DNA from: Epiperipatus broadwayi
Taxonomy: Eukaryota > Onychophora > Udeonychophora > Euonychophora > Peripatidae
Assembly (NCBI GenBank): GCA_028023455.1
Contig: JAQFVV010006238.1
Coordinates: 3,356,572-3,420,571, forward strand
Direction of reading: 5' to 3'
Length of the DNA: 64,000 nucleotides
Under the pieces are notes generated by a model. That model saw only the letters and a list, made by a program, of their open reading frames with translations. It did no database searches and had not been told where the DNA came from. A program made the position numbers and the translations under genes. Positions 25,901-40,900 of this stretch are shown here, one piece after another (position 1 is the stretch's first letter; each line of letters begins with the position of its first letter).

Positions 25901-28900
25901 CTGTGTAATATAAAGAGTAACCTTTTTAAAATTAAAAATATAAAAAGCGTTTTCCAATGGCGTTGAATATTGTTTTTCTTAATCATCTTCATTTTTAATG
26001 ATTTTTTCTATAATCCAAGAATTATTGATTTATAAAAAATACGTTAAATAAATTATAATTGATAATCTTACGTGGTATTCAAGCATTTTAAAACAGCAAA
26101 CCCGAATCATTGGTTGATAAAAATCAGAGCTGGAGCCTTGCAGGTTTATTTTTTCATGTTAGTATTATTTCAAGTAGTCTGTCCAAACTTTTTATTGTCA
26201 ACACACTCTCACGCCCTCTTTTCTTATTATTATTAATCAACTTGGCAATAAGCCAGAACTTTTTCTTACTTTATAAAACGTTAACAATAGAGTATTAAAA
26301 CAAAAGATGGGAAAATATTAAATATTAATTTACAAATGTTACCCAAAAATATACAGATAATCTTTACCATTTTAAATATAAGATTATAAACAATACATAA
26401 TTAGTAAATACTAAATAAAATATAAAAAAAAAATCATTCTAATCAATTATCATCATCAACCATTATCAATCCACTGCAGGATGAAGGTCTCTCCAAGTTT
26501 AATCCATCTTCTCCGATCTTTAGCTTTTCTTCTCCACAACACCCCTACACATTTTCTTATTTCATCCATCCATCTCACATGTGGTCTCTTTCTGGGTCTT
26601 TTACAATCTCTTGGAATCCAGTTTAAAATTTCAATTGTCCATCTATTATCATCTTTTCTAGCAATATGTCCAGCCCAACTCCATTTCAATCTTTTAATTT
26701 TTTCAATAAGGTCAGTAACACCTGTTTGTTGTCTTACCCATACATTGCGTTTTCGATCTCTTCTTGTTACTCCCAACATACATCTCTCCATACTCCTTTG
26801 AGTGGTCTGAAGTCTCTGTATTGCTCTTCTATTAAGTGTCCAAGTCTCAGAGCCATAAGTAAGAACTGGTAAAACACATTTGTTAAAAACCATCCTTTTC
26901 ATACACATAGGCATATTTCCTTTTAGTATCAAGTTATTTCTACCAAAAGCATTCCAACCAAGTTTAATTCTATGATTAATTTCCTCCATTATGTTTCCAT
27001 CTGTATTAATAATCTGACCAAGGTATTTATAACTGTTAACTTCTTCTAATTTTTCATAATCAATCTTTATTTTCATATTTTGAGCAAATCGATTAAACAT
27101 TACTTTAGTCTTTTTAACATTTATCTTTAGTCCTACTTTTCTACTTTCATCTGCTAACTCCTGCAACATTTCCTGCAGCTCTGAAGCATTATTTGCAAAA
27201 ACAACTACATCATCTGCGAAATCTAAATGACTTAAATACTCTCCATTTACTTTCACTCCTTTAGTTTCCCATTTTAATCCACAAAATACTTCTTGCAGCA
27301 CTGCTGTAAAGAGTTTTGGAGATATGGAGTCACCTTGTCTTACACCTTTCTCAATGTTGATTTTTCCAGTATCATTATGTAATCTAATTGTTGCTGTTGC
27401 ATTTTTATAAATATTCTTTAAAATATGACAATATCCTGGATCTATACCTTGATGATCCAATGCTTTAATCACTGAAGAAATGTGTATAAAATCGAATGCC
27501 TTTTCATAATCTACAAATCCAAAACATAATGACAACTCATATTCATTTGTCCTTTCTATGACTTCTCTCAATACCTGAATATGATCTATTGTACTAAAAC
27601 CACTTTTAAATCCAGCTTGCTCTCTTGGTTGTTGGAAATCCAAAGTTCTCTGTAGACGAGTTGTAATTATCTTGGTAAAAATTTTATATAAAACTGATAA
27701 AAGACTAATAGGTCTGTAATTTCTAATTATCTTCTTTATCACATTTTTTAAATATTAATACTGCATTCTTCCAATCATCTGGTACATCTTTATCATTTAG
27801 ACATTTGGTATATAACTTTGCTAAATTTTTTTCTATTTCTTCACCTGCTTCTTTTAATATATCAATTATAATTCCATCATTTCCTGGAGCCTTTCCTTTC
27901 TTCATACACTTAATTGCATGTCTCACTTTTTCATTTAAAATTCTGGGCAATTCGGAAGATGTAATAGATATAGGAGGTACTTGTTCTTTATTACTATATA
28001 ATTCTTGATAAAAATCTTCTACCAATTTCATGATGTCATCTCTCTTTTTAGTAATAATTCCATCTTTTTTCTTATTGCAGATATAAATTTCCTACCAATA
28101 CTAAAATATTGTTTAACATTTTTGAGACTTTTATTTTCTTCTACAGCTTTCCTTGCTATTTCACAGTTATACTTTCTTATATCATTTTCAACTCTTTTCC
28201 GTACCATTTTACAAAATTCGAGATATTCAATTCTTTTTAATACATCATTTTTGTATATCTTCATATTCCTTCTTTTCTTCATAAATTCTCTAGTCTCAGT
28301 AGAAATTTTATTAGTCAATTGCTGTTTTTTTCTACCAGCTATGTTTGTTGCAGTTTTTAAAAGTGTATCAGTTATTTTCATATTAATTTCATTCAAATCT
28401 GAATCATGTTCAAAATCTCCTAACACTTGAAACCTATTTGTAAGTTCTAATTTAAATTCATTAGAATGTTTCTGAAGATTAGGAATATCAACTGTAAATA
28501 TTGTTTTTCTTAATAATTTTTGTCTCTCTAGTTTTACATTAACACGTAACTTACACCTTACTAATCGATGATCACTTCCTGTGTTAAATTTATTAAGAAC
28601 ATTACAATCTTGAAATATGTATTTTCTGTTAGTCAAAATATAATCCAATTCTGCTGTACCTTCATTTGGATGCTTCCATGTCCATTTCCTTTTAACATTT
28701 TTCTCAAAAAATGAATTCATAATATAAAGTTTTTCTTTTTCTGCAAACTCCACAAGTCTATGTCCTCTCTCATTTCTATTACCATAATCAAAATTACCTA
28801 CAGCAATTTCATCTTTCATTTGCCTGCCAATTCTAGCATTAAAGTCTCCCATAACAATTTTAAAATGATGTTTACTCTGATCAAAAGCCTTTTGTACATC

Positions 28901-31900
28901 CATATAAAAATCTTCTACTACTTCATCACTATGAGAACTTGTTGGGGCATAAACCTGAATTATCTGCATTTGGTATCTGCTATTAAGTTATATAACTAAT
29001 CTTGCCACTCTGTCCGATACACCATCAATCTCCACAATATTGTTCTTCCACTTTTTATTTATAATGAATCCTACTCCACTTGTATTTTCAATATGTGTGC
29101 CTTTATAATAGAGTATATGTCCACTTTTTAAATCAATTGTTTCTTGTCTTTTTCTTCTAACTTCACAAAGTCCAATAATGTCCCATTTAATATAAGACAG
29201 TTCTTCTTCTAATTCTTGCAATCTTCCTTCACTTGAAAGTGATCTGCAGTTGTAAGTACCTAAATAAAAAGTCGTCATCAAATGGCAGCCTGGGTCCGCA
29301 ATCAGGGGATTCTTAGCACCCTCCGCCTTCGGCCACCAACCACTGCCTTGGTTGGTGGCTTTACAGCCTCCTGGGAATAAGGGCCATGCTTTATTTTTGT
29401 CTGTCATAATTGTATATATGTATTGGAAAAATATTTATCATTTACACAAACATTCATTCTGCCTTATCAGGCACTGAGAAGAAAGACCATGGTGTTTCTT
29501 GATCTTAAACTCAGAGGTAAAAAGCCAATAAACTCACGCTGGCTAATGCGTGTTGATGAGCAGCCCATCTATGTTCGTATACTATATGAATAATCACATA
29601 GTAATAACAGCTGCAATGACAAGAATGTATGGAGTGGACATTAGGAATTTGCCCTGCTCGGTTCCTTTAAGGCCTCCAAGAGGAATCAAAGGGTCTCCTT
29701 TCAGTTAATAGCAAACTCCTTTCTGTAGCCTAATCAATTATATATGTGTGTATTTGTTTTGCTTTGCATGCATATTTTGCCACTACAACTTGGACATTAT
29801 AAATAATTATATATAAGAAGAACAAAGTGTGAAATGATGTAATATGAACATACACCCACGTATACAAGTTAAATCTTGGATTGGAGTAGATAATAAGTTA
29901 GAAAATTAATGAATAACACCTGCTATAGCTTTCCCGTTAATTTTACTCTCATACTAACATTCCCTGATGGGTTTTTTCTATCTTCCTCTTCCACTACTGG
30001 ACATATAACTTAAAATTTTATCAACCAGTAAACCCAATTAAAGTTTTAATTTTTTTAAAACCTAATTTTAAATAGCAAATTACCTCACAATTCATTTTTT
30101 TAAGATAATTATCTTTAATCATTATTAACACAAATGTGAACTTCCCACGTTTCTTCCTGGTGCCAACCTGGAAAGTCACAATATATATCCCATTCATTCT
30201 TTTATATAATTTTTTTATTATTCTTAAGATGCTTTTTATTAATAACAGGAGGCTTTGATAATATCTAGACGGTCATCTTCACTCTCATGACTATTTAAAA
30301 AGCACATATAATTAAATTTTTTTTTCTTTTGATTTATTATAATGTCTTGTATTTAGTATGCTTTAGAAACTGCCAGAATTATCAGATGAAAGTAGGACTA
30401 AAGATAAATGCTAAAGTCTGAAATAATGTTCGACAGCTTTTATCACAAGAAGAAAATATAAAGATTGATAATCATGAATTCGGAAAAATTAATAGTTACA
30501 AGTATCTTGGCGAGATTATTAATGGAGATTGAAACATGATGGCTAAATTACTCATAGAATAAAACGTGGACGGAGCTGTTTTTATAGATATAACATTAAA
30601 AGGAAGTATATCTATATATTTGATAAGTTTTTACTAATTCTTACTTATGGATCTGAGGCTTGGATATTTAACAGACAAGCAATACAGAGACTTCAGATTT
30701 TTCAATGAAGTATGAGAGATAGATGTATGTTGGTAATAACAAAAAGGAATCGAAATTAAAATACTTGGTCATTGATATCATTGAAAGAGTTAGAGACTGA
30801 AATGGAGTTGAGATGAACCTATTAGAAACGATGATAATAATTGGTAGTTGAAGGCTTAAATTGGATCCTAAATGATTGTAAAAAAGCTAGAAAGAGATTA
30901 CATATGAGCTGAATGGAAGACATAAAAAAAATTATTGGAATGATATGGAGAAGAGAGGCTATGGATTGGAAAAATTGGAGTGATATGGAGAAGAGAGGCT
31001 ATGGATTGGAAAAATTGGAGTAAACTTGAATAGACCTTTATCCTGCAGTGGATTAATAATGATTGAACATGATAATGATGATAAAAGAAGAGAAAGATAT
31101 AACATTGTATAATATTATTGTTTAATTAGTTGGCAGTTTAATAAAAGGTGACTTTTATATGTGAATTCATATTATATCATTACAGGAAATAGTTTTATTC
31201 TCCCGTTTTCAGGCTTTCTTCATGAAGTTGATTGGTAAAACTTATTTTTTTTAATGAATATGCTTCATTATATATTCTGTGAAATTCTAAAATACATACA
31301 AAGATGCATTATCTTTTTTTAACTTTCATTTTATTATATGCCTTTTCTTTCTTTATTATACATGCCAAGATATAAATATAGAGTAAAATCAAAATAATTA
31401 GATAATTTGGCCTGTTTCTAATAGAAAGTATCAATATGTATTGGACCAATCTACAAGCTATTCTTTACTAATACTATTATTTTAACTAATGGCCTGAAGA
31501 GTTCAAACACCCTAGGATTTTTAAACTAAGTCAGTTTTTTTTTATTTATAAGTTTGATATTAAGTGATTAACAATATATTTTAATGATTTCAGTTATTAA
31601 TTAACTGTAGAAACCCATCAGCATTTTGTCAAAATGGTGGTCTAAATCAATACTAAGCTTCAAATGACTTTTCGATCTTAGTTCTAATTAAGATATTATT
31701 AACACTCTAAATACCAAAATGTAAGCATTGCCTAGAATCAATGCAATCTGATGGTTCTGATTGTTGCATTTTATAATGGAATGCATTGATTTGCATTATG
31801 CCTACCTCAATGGTTGGTAAATTGACTTGGGTTATTATCTGTTATATTAATAGCCATATATTTGAAGTGGTGACTTTTAATTTAACCTTTGAACTTTTTA

Positions 31901-34900
31901 TAAAAAAAATTGATAAATGTCAGCACTAAGAGTAATTTGACTATTTAATTGTACAGAGGTGATCTCTGGTTTCTACACTTAAAATAAAAACTAAATTGGC
32001 CATGTAGCTATGTTGTCTGATACAAAATCAGCAATAAAATGTATGGATGTTATATAAAAATGCAGCCTTGCTGATTTTGTATCAGACAACATAGCTACAT
32101 GGCCAATTTAGTTTTTATTTTAATTCAAGACATTAGTATAAAGAATAGGATAAGAATGACATGATCCCAAATTTGTACTTCTATTAGATGTGTTTCTGTA
32201 CAACTTAGATGATTATTTAAATCATAGTTGTGTTGTTTAAACATGGGAGAAATGAAAACTTTCTATGAACAAAATTAAAATATTAATGCTAATAATTGTA
32301 GACACAATTTTGGTTTAAGATGAGCAAGAGGAGCATTGGGAAAGATGAAGATATTCTCCTTTAGTAGTTCTTTTTATGGGCTTCAAAATCTTCTAGGCGA
32401 TTTTTCCAGCCTCTTTCTCTGTGATAGGAATTCTTTTTTTTGAGGTATGCACCCACCAAATCTGCATGGAGTGCATTTCATAAAAATATTTTTCTCTCAA
32501 GTCTCTCTTCAAACTTTTTTTTCTCGCATCATCAAGAAGTGTTATAAATTTATTGCTAATTGTAGATCTTTGGTAGACATATATTTTAAATAACAAAAGT
32601 ATTTGTTCATCTTATTCAAGTCTGGAATTGATGTCTGATTTTTTTGATGACTGATATTCTTAATTGGTTAAATCTTTAACAATAAAGATAATATTTTGTT
32701 AATTTTCTTTTTAATACATCTAGTATATTGACTCCAGTTATTTCTTTTTAAATTCCATTAGATGATGTTTTTCAGCTATAGGTATGTGAGTTCCAAGGTC
32801 TCTGTTTATATTGGTCGTGAGAAAAAAATCAATTAGGATGTGATATTTTATTACAATAAATTGCCATGATTAAGGTAATTGATTGATTTTTACCTATTAA
32901 TTAATATATTTTTTTAAAATAAATCTTGGGGATAGTTTATTTTTAAAAATTAATGCATAACAGATGTTCATGTGATATTTAATGTTGTTTGCCCTTAGTG
33001 ATGTAGCATAATGATAGAGTAACAGATTCTAGAGGATAAGATCCTCAGATAGATTTCATTTCTGGCATTTCTAGTGCTTGAACGTCTTACGAAAATTTCA
33101 AGCAATAAAGCGTTTCAATTATTTTATTTAATATCATTTGTAGATTTTTATTCAGCTGTAAATATTGCATTGGTATTACTAATTTATTAGAATTATTCTA
33201 TCAGACGGTTTGTCTTATTCACATACTTCATATCTGATGTGATTGGTTAGAATTTATGTTAAGGGTTAGCTTATGAATAAAGCTTTTAAAAAAAAGTAAA
33301 AACAATTAGCTGCTCAAGAGATTACCAGAAATGATAGAGCTATTGAACTCTGATTCAAGAATCTTTACCCCTCGTGTTTCGCAGATTATTATTGTGCTAT
33401 CTGAAAGCTAGTAGGGAGTTGGGGAGTATCTGAATTAGATGATAGGGAGTATATGATTTTTACATGAATATTAAATTAATATTTGCTCTTTAACTTTATC
33501 TAGGGTTGGCCTAAATCATTTACAGCCGAATTATCTTATGTTCTTCCTTGTGATGGGTGTTCAAAGTGTTATGTTCCACCCAAGTCGTCAATCACATGGT
33601 GGCAATGGTTATTCAGGAGGCAAAATGTAATAGCATCTGGTAAGTGGTTTTTTTTTTTTTGTATTTAAAATTAATGAAATTTTAATTCTTTTTCAAGAAT
33701 GGGTGGATTACTTGAGGTTTAAAGATCATAGAATGATATGATATCTTAGCCAAGGAAAATGCTAAATGGCTGCATTGCTATTGGTCATGTGATCTTCGTG
33801 ACATATTGGTAAGACTCAATACCTTAAAGGAATGAATATGGAACAAATACTTTAATTTTTATTCTGCCTTCTTGTATGAAACAGACAAATTAGTGCATTA
33901 TATATTAACAGCTATTAGTTTATGCTGGTCATCAAAGATGAGAAATGAATCCTATAGGATTGAAATGCTAACATTTTCTTTTAAAAAGCAGGTTTTGATA
34001 CAATTTAAAAATTATGTGAAAATATTACTTGAATTTATCTGCGTTTTCAGTATAAATTCCATGTATAATTATATACATTAGTAGGAAATTTGAACAATTT
34101 TTGACTAGGAAGATTAAAAAAAAAGAATACCCAATCGCGATTTACCACATATATTGGAAAATGTAGATCCAAATAGCCATTATTTTGGAATACTTAAATA
34201 TTGCAAACACTAAACTTCTTCCAAATTTACTTCCATTGCAGAAAAAGTTTATGTAAGAAGCTGATTTTCTATTCTAAAGATTAGATATTTATGAAATGTT
34301 ATTTTTTATCATCATCATATAATAAAGATGGCTTATCAAGACATATACAAGAATATAAATGAATAAGCAGTTATTTATATAAATGTTTAGAGAAAATCAA
34401 CAACAATTCATCATTATACAGTAAGTGCTGGAATGTGCCCGAGGGGGGGGGGTGACCAATGTTTTTGACGATCCTTTGGATCATCCAAAAGATGCAGTAG
34501 CAATGCAACCTCAGCCATTTGTGTTGTATGGGTTCTCGTGCAAAACTGAGTTTTCGCACGAGTTCTCTGCAATGGTGCTTGTTCCTATCCTTTTCAATTG
34601 TTAAAAATCTTGAAAGTTGTGTATGGAAGCGCGGCAATGCGTTTAAAATTATTACTATGTAATACTACGTCAGTTAGGGTATAAGATCATTACTTGGAAT
34701 GTACATTTCAAGAGTTATGGCCAGTTGATTTCTAGATACCCTCACATGATATGGTAGCGATCTGAAGTGGGCGCATTTGCAGAGTTTTGCGAAGCACATC
34801 AGTGGGCCATAAGATTGGTGTGCAACGACATCTAGGCCTGCTAATGGCTAATATGAACAGAACTGTTCTAGAGGCCGTAAGTTTGGCCGCGTAAACGGCA

Positions 34901-37900
34901 TTTTTATGTTTTTTGGCACATAAAAAGTGCCTTACGCGGCTTGTATGGTCTAAAAAATAAGTACTGTATTTTATTCTGGAAGAAGAATCTCCTAAAATGA
35001 CCTTAGAAATTAATATCAACTCCCCCCCCCTTCCATATATCAACATGGTGACATTTAATATTTAAATTAGATTATATGTGATTTTTTTAAAGAGAGAAAT
35101 AGAGAGAGCGAAAAAAATATATTCTATTTTGGAAAACGTCTAATTATTCATATATAAATTACAAATCCCATAGAACTAATTACTTTATAAATGATTATTA
35201 TATTTTCATTATTGAAATAAATGGGTAAATCTAATCAAGAGAATAGAAAATAAAAGCAAAATTCTTGAGCAAATGCATAATTAAAATATGTTGTGACTTA
35301 TAAATATAACTTCGAAAATTGAATTTTATGAAGCTAATTATGTATATATAAATCAATATTATTAGGATTTGGTTCCTTATTATATGTTGTCTGCCTTTCA
35401 AAGTAGATCTTATTTCAATCACTTTTTATTTATAATGAGTCCCACTTCAAAATATAAATATGCTTCCAGTACTGCACCTTTATATAAAAACACATTCAAA
35501 CTTCGTATCAGTTGCCTCTTACACCTTTTCTTCTAATTTCATAAAATCCAACAATGACAGTTCTAATTTATGCAATCATCCTTCACTTGAAAGTAATCTG
35601 CAGTTGTAAATAACTGAATAAAAAATCATCATCAAATCGCAGCCTGGTCTGCAATCAGTGAATTTTAGCATCTTCTGCCTTCGGTTGCTAGCTGCTTTCT
35701 TGGCTGATGATGACTTTACAGTCTCTTGTAAGTCCATAATTTGATTTTGTTAATCGTAATTGAAATATCTAAAACAAAATAGAAACAATCATTCACACAC
35801 ACACACATTCATCCTGCCTTCAAGAAAACTCGACTCATATTTCAGTTAAGAACTATAAGGCAACTGAAAAAGAAAACCACATTAATTTCTTGATCTTAAA
35901 CAGATAAAAAGCCAATAAATTTACCATACTGGAGGATGTATGGTCTTCCCATCTATATTCGCTTACCATATACCATAATCACATAGTAAAACAGCTATAT
36001 GAAATGGACATTAGGAATTTGTCCTGCTTAGTTCCTTTAGGGTCTCAAAGAGGAATTAAAGAATCTCTTTTCAATTTATACGTATATATAATTAAAATAT
36101 ACCACAGGTCATCAATAAATATTTTTATTGGGCATAGTCAAAGCGACGATATTATAAAATATAAGATGGATACTGTCTTTCTATTCCCACCTGGGTCTTA
36201 TAAAGTCTAGCATTGCAAGCTGTAACAAATAATAATGAAATGTATATAAACTTTTGAAAAGTTTATTTTAATGAAATATTGATTGATGATCTGTAGACAT
36301 ATGTAGTTGTGAGGTAATTTAATTTCACATTTCAGCAGTTATCTTTGTGTATTTTTGGTTTGTACATATATATTCACTCGCTTTTAAGAACTCTACAGAA
36401 CCCAGAATTGACATTTTTTAAAGATCCAATTACATAATAAATATAAAAGGTAACTCTTCTAATCAATTCATTGATAGCACAAAGTAATTTGCCAATCAGC
36501 TATCACTTTTTTGCAGGACAAATATTGCTCTTCAACCCTCTTATGCATTTTCTGCTTAGTCTTTCCTATGTAATGAGCCTTTTTATATAAATAGCACACT
36601 CAAAACAGATTATTGGGAAATAATCAGATGTGGTCTTTTTAAACATTAAGCATTTAAATGTTAGAGAAATTAGTCTAAGAGAATTAAAAACAAGTACAAA
36701 ATATCATCTTAAACGTTAATTAATATTAATCAATAATACACTATATCATGTATTGAATGCACATTATATTGTTGGTATTAACATAAATTAACTACTATTT
36801 AATAAGTTTTTAACAACTCAAGTACTCATTTTATAAGTATCACATTTAGTTTACAGTATAGTGCATTATTAATTAACGTTTAACATTATAATTTTACTCT
36901 GCATTAAAGCAATTCTCCATAGTGTTTAAAATGCTTAATGTTTAAGAAAGACTGTACTGTGGTTATTTCACACTTTAAAATCTAATCAGTCTTGAGTTTT
37001 TATGGAAAGGACTTTACGCATAATATTGGAAGAGGTAAGCTGTGGGTTTACAAGGTAGATAAAGAACTGGTAATTCTGAAAAATAATTATACTATGATAC
37101 TAATTGGCCGGTTGTTTAATCACAATGTTAAAGTTCTAACTTTAAATCTTATTGCGTTGCCAAATCCATATAATATTAATATTATCTATGTTCTTGATTA
37201 CTTTTTACAATGCTTTTTTACAACCCACTATTGTTATAGTTTTGAAGAAGATTGCTGGAGCAATCGAAACCGTCAATAGTGGGTTGTAAAAAAGCATTGT
37301 AAAAAGTAATAAAGAACATAGATGATATTAATGTTAAAATTGATGACAACATATTACCAGTGAATTGAATCAACTTCCATTTAAACTTTATTAAAAAATA
37401 GGTAACATATATTATCATCAGTTTAGTTCATGCACACTTTGATTTATATACAAATATGTATTGCTATAATTTTGATTTACATTTGTCAAACTTCCTGTAT
37501 TCATGTCTTTGATACCATCTATTTTAGGTAACTATATTAAGGATTATTGGTAATAATTTTTTTGCGCTAGAGATTATCATTTCATTTCTAGCCCAGATAT
37601 AAACTTTAAACCCAGTTAAAGATTAATATATCTTTTTTTTTTTTTTTTTAATTAAACGTAAACACATGATATCATTAATTCAATGTCATTTCTCTTTTTC
37701 ATATGTATTAGCATTTTTAAATATATTTAAAACTTCCATTTCATCACACATTTTTAAAACATAAGAATAAAGACGTCTGAAAAAGGTAAATCATCTCTAA
37801 AATACCACGTGCTGTGTTTAATTAAAGAAAAAAAAATATATAGTAATCCTTAAATTATTTAAAAAAAAAAAAACAATATACATAAATGTTTGATTGAGTT

Positions 37901-40900
37901 GCCTAATAAATGATTAGTAATAGTCATTCATGTATTTATATGACATGGATGATGTCAAAGTTGTGAGTACAAAAAGTTTTGGCATACGTAGATCAAATTA
38001 TAGTAATTGTATATTGTTATATTCTAACCCAAATAATGAAAACGTGAAAGATTGTAACCTGGGCCATATCTTATAGATCATTTACCTCTTTAGGTATCTT
38101 TATTCATGCATTTCAAAAGTGTGTGCGACAGAATGGAAATTGTAAATATATCTAAAAATATTTTATATACATATATTAAAAAATAAAAGTTAAATATCGA
38201 TAGGTAATGTGGGAAATCAGATTTAATATCAAATAATCCTTCAACAAACTATACTATCATTAAAGATAAGCTTAATTATAGTAAATAATAAATTTTAAAA
38301 AATTAATAAATACGTAATCACTCAGGAGGTCATGTGATGTTTACACACTGGAAATAATAGCTTAGTCTTGATCTTAATTCGTCACTGGGCCAAAATGCAT
38401 TGCATGGCGATATTAATGATGAATGTTGCTATAGTAAAAAAATATTCTTTATATATGTTATTGGATTAAATAATTAGTTTTTTTTCCAATTTTTAACTCA
38501 TTGCTCATTCAGTTATTTATTTTTTTGTTTTGTTTTGTTTTTAGCTAAACCTAAAAAAGATTGTTCTCGTATTAAAAATAATGAATGTGGAGTATGGCAT
38601 TCATGTCATATTGAAGCGATAGATTTCAAAGTTAAGACGCAGAATCTAAATCAAGAAGAAAATGATTTATCTGATGTTGAAGTTTGTTTTTTTTTTTTTT
38701 TTTTATAATCGTAATCTTTTTATTTATTTAATATAAGCATACAAATTGGTTTATATTGTATAAGTACATATCATTTGTGAATACATACATGCATACATTT
38801 TATTAAGAATAGATTTGTTATATTGTTATCACAAATTAGATATTGCATCTTAATTTATCGTAGTGATTTTTTTTCCATCTGTCTTCATAAATAATTGTTG
38901 ATCCTAAGAAAATTTTATTCAGAAATCATTTTAACTTTTCATCTAAACTCTAACTTTTATTATAGAGCATTTCTTTTCAAGCTTTCTATCTCCTTGTTAA
39001 GGATATTTATCGATTTCTTTTTTCCTCCAGAATTTAAATGGTGTTTTCAAAATTAATATATTGTGTTTGCCAGTAAATCCTGTTCATATATATCACTTGT
39101 CATAGATATTGACCTTAATTGATAGTTCTTAATTTATTAATTTTAAAAAATGGCTTAATATTGCTTTCTAAATCTTTGATATCTTTTTGAAATCTGCTAA
39201 TTATTGGGTATCCTTTTAACTGCATAAAATTGTTGAGCTTTTTTTTTTTAATTAATTAGTTATCTTTGCACTTATTTAAAAACATTTTCACTTTTCTAAA
39301 TGCTGGCTTTGGGTTGGTATTTTTAAATCTAGTGTCTGAAGCTACCCTAGTGTCTCTCTGAGGAGTGCCAAAGCATGAAACTGGTCAGAGGTTAAGTGGG
39401 GGATAGGGTTCTGACAGATATTTTAAATGCTTTCTCTGGTTTAAGCATTTATCACATAGCTTGTTGAGCAATTGGCAAATGCTCATTGTTTATATCTTAT
39501 AAGCTTAAGAGAATTGGGTCATGTGATCTACTTCTCTTATTTTGCCTATTTTCACTTTTCTGTCTTTTATTTTCACTGATACATCTACTTCAATGATTTT
39601 TCAGCCTCTTATTATTTCTGTCATTTTTTTAACTGGCTCAAGAGAATTTCTGTACCACTTTTATTATTAGCTTTTCGCAGGGACTTCATTTGCCAATAAA
39701 AAATGCATTGCTGATTCGTTAATATAATCACCATTGTAACTACTAAAACTTGCCACTGACCATATGCAATTTTATTTAGACTAATTTAATGCATAAATCA
39801 TATGCAAATTCTATTAGTCAAGTTAAATTTACATTCCTCTTTTATTACCATATCATTCTTTCAACCTTTATTCAATTTTTCCTCTCATATTAGTTGTTTT
39901 ATTAGTTTCTCTATTCCATCCTCATAGTTCCCATTTTTGTTTATAATGACCTAAATAAAAAAATGTCACAAAATTTTATCTTTTAATTGTTCTTATTATC
40001 CATATAACTTATTCTGATCCTCTTTTGATATCTATATTTCAAAAATAAATGTTTAATACTTTCCCTCCCATCTCCACATAAACTAGACTATATGGGGGAA
40101 TAGCTTCATTTACATTAGATAGCCTATGCTTTTTTCATTTTCTTATTTGGAAATAATTATATCGTAATATCTAATTTAAATAATTTTTTCACTCTATTTT
40201 CCAGGTCATAACTAAAACTATATATAGAACAGAATACTTTTAAAAAAATTTTTTTTATTTCGTTCCATTACAATATAGGTAACTTATATTTGTACGGAAA
40301 AAATGCAACTTTCTTGATTCTGAAACAATTACTTATGTAATTAGTCAAAGAATTATAGGAACAATATATCTAAAATGTTCTTTAAATAATTTTTTTTTTT
40401 TATTGAATTAAAAAAAAAAAAACATTTTATTGCTAAAGCCATAAATAAAAAGATAATTAAACTAAGATGTTAAATGATTTTTGTGCGATACTTTTATTAA
40501 AGCAAGAAGACCTTGAAAATATCATGCATGCTTCTTGGGTAAATAGAATTATTCTATGTTTATTGTAGGATTATGCCTAGCATTTGTTCATTATAGAATC
40601 ATTCTTTGTAGCATACCCCACTACACTTACATTTAACAGAATTTGTTTGTATCTCATTTATTAAAAAAAGAAAACTTCTGGAGATTTCTAATCTGACTAT
40701 GGCATCTCTAATATGCCTCTGAATAACTTCATCAATATTCTTTTGGTTTCGCACAGTATATATTACCAATTGCAACAGAAACATTTATAATTCAATTCAA
40801 CGTTAACCATAACAACTCTTCACCTACTCTTCTGCCAGTCTTTAGATAACTCATTTTGATTATTCTCAACTGATAATCGACCATCAAATACATCTGTATA

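Larger units (their letters stand above)
26451..29729 (-). mobile_element. Near full-length RTE-clade LINE retrotransposon
   Basis: The element is about 3.28 kb, flanked by a perfect 12-bp target duplication CTAATCAATTAT (26439-26450 and 29730-29741). In sense (minus) orientation it has about 320 bp of 5' sequence, an endonuclease-reverse transcriptase frame and a very short 3' end, TGGTTGATGATGATAATTG-like, instead of a poly-A tail. All this is typical of RTE elements. The frame has one stop and two frameshifts, so the copy is inactive but fairly young. Related fragments lie at 11590, 30350 and 35400. Confidence 0.9.

Noticed and set aside
26481-26872. Plus-strand frames over the RTE element (also 27805-28430 and 28760-28999)
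   Set aside because: They are antisense shadows of the reverse transcriptase and endonuclease frames.
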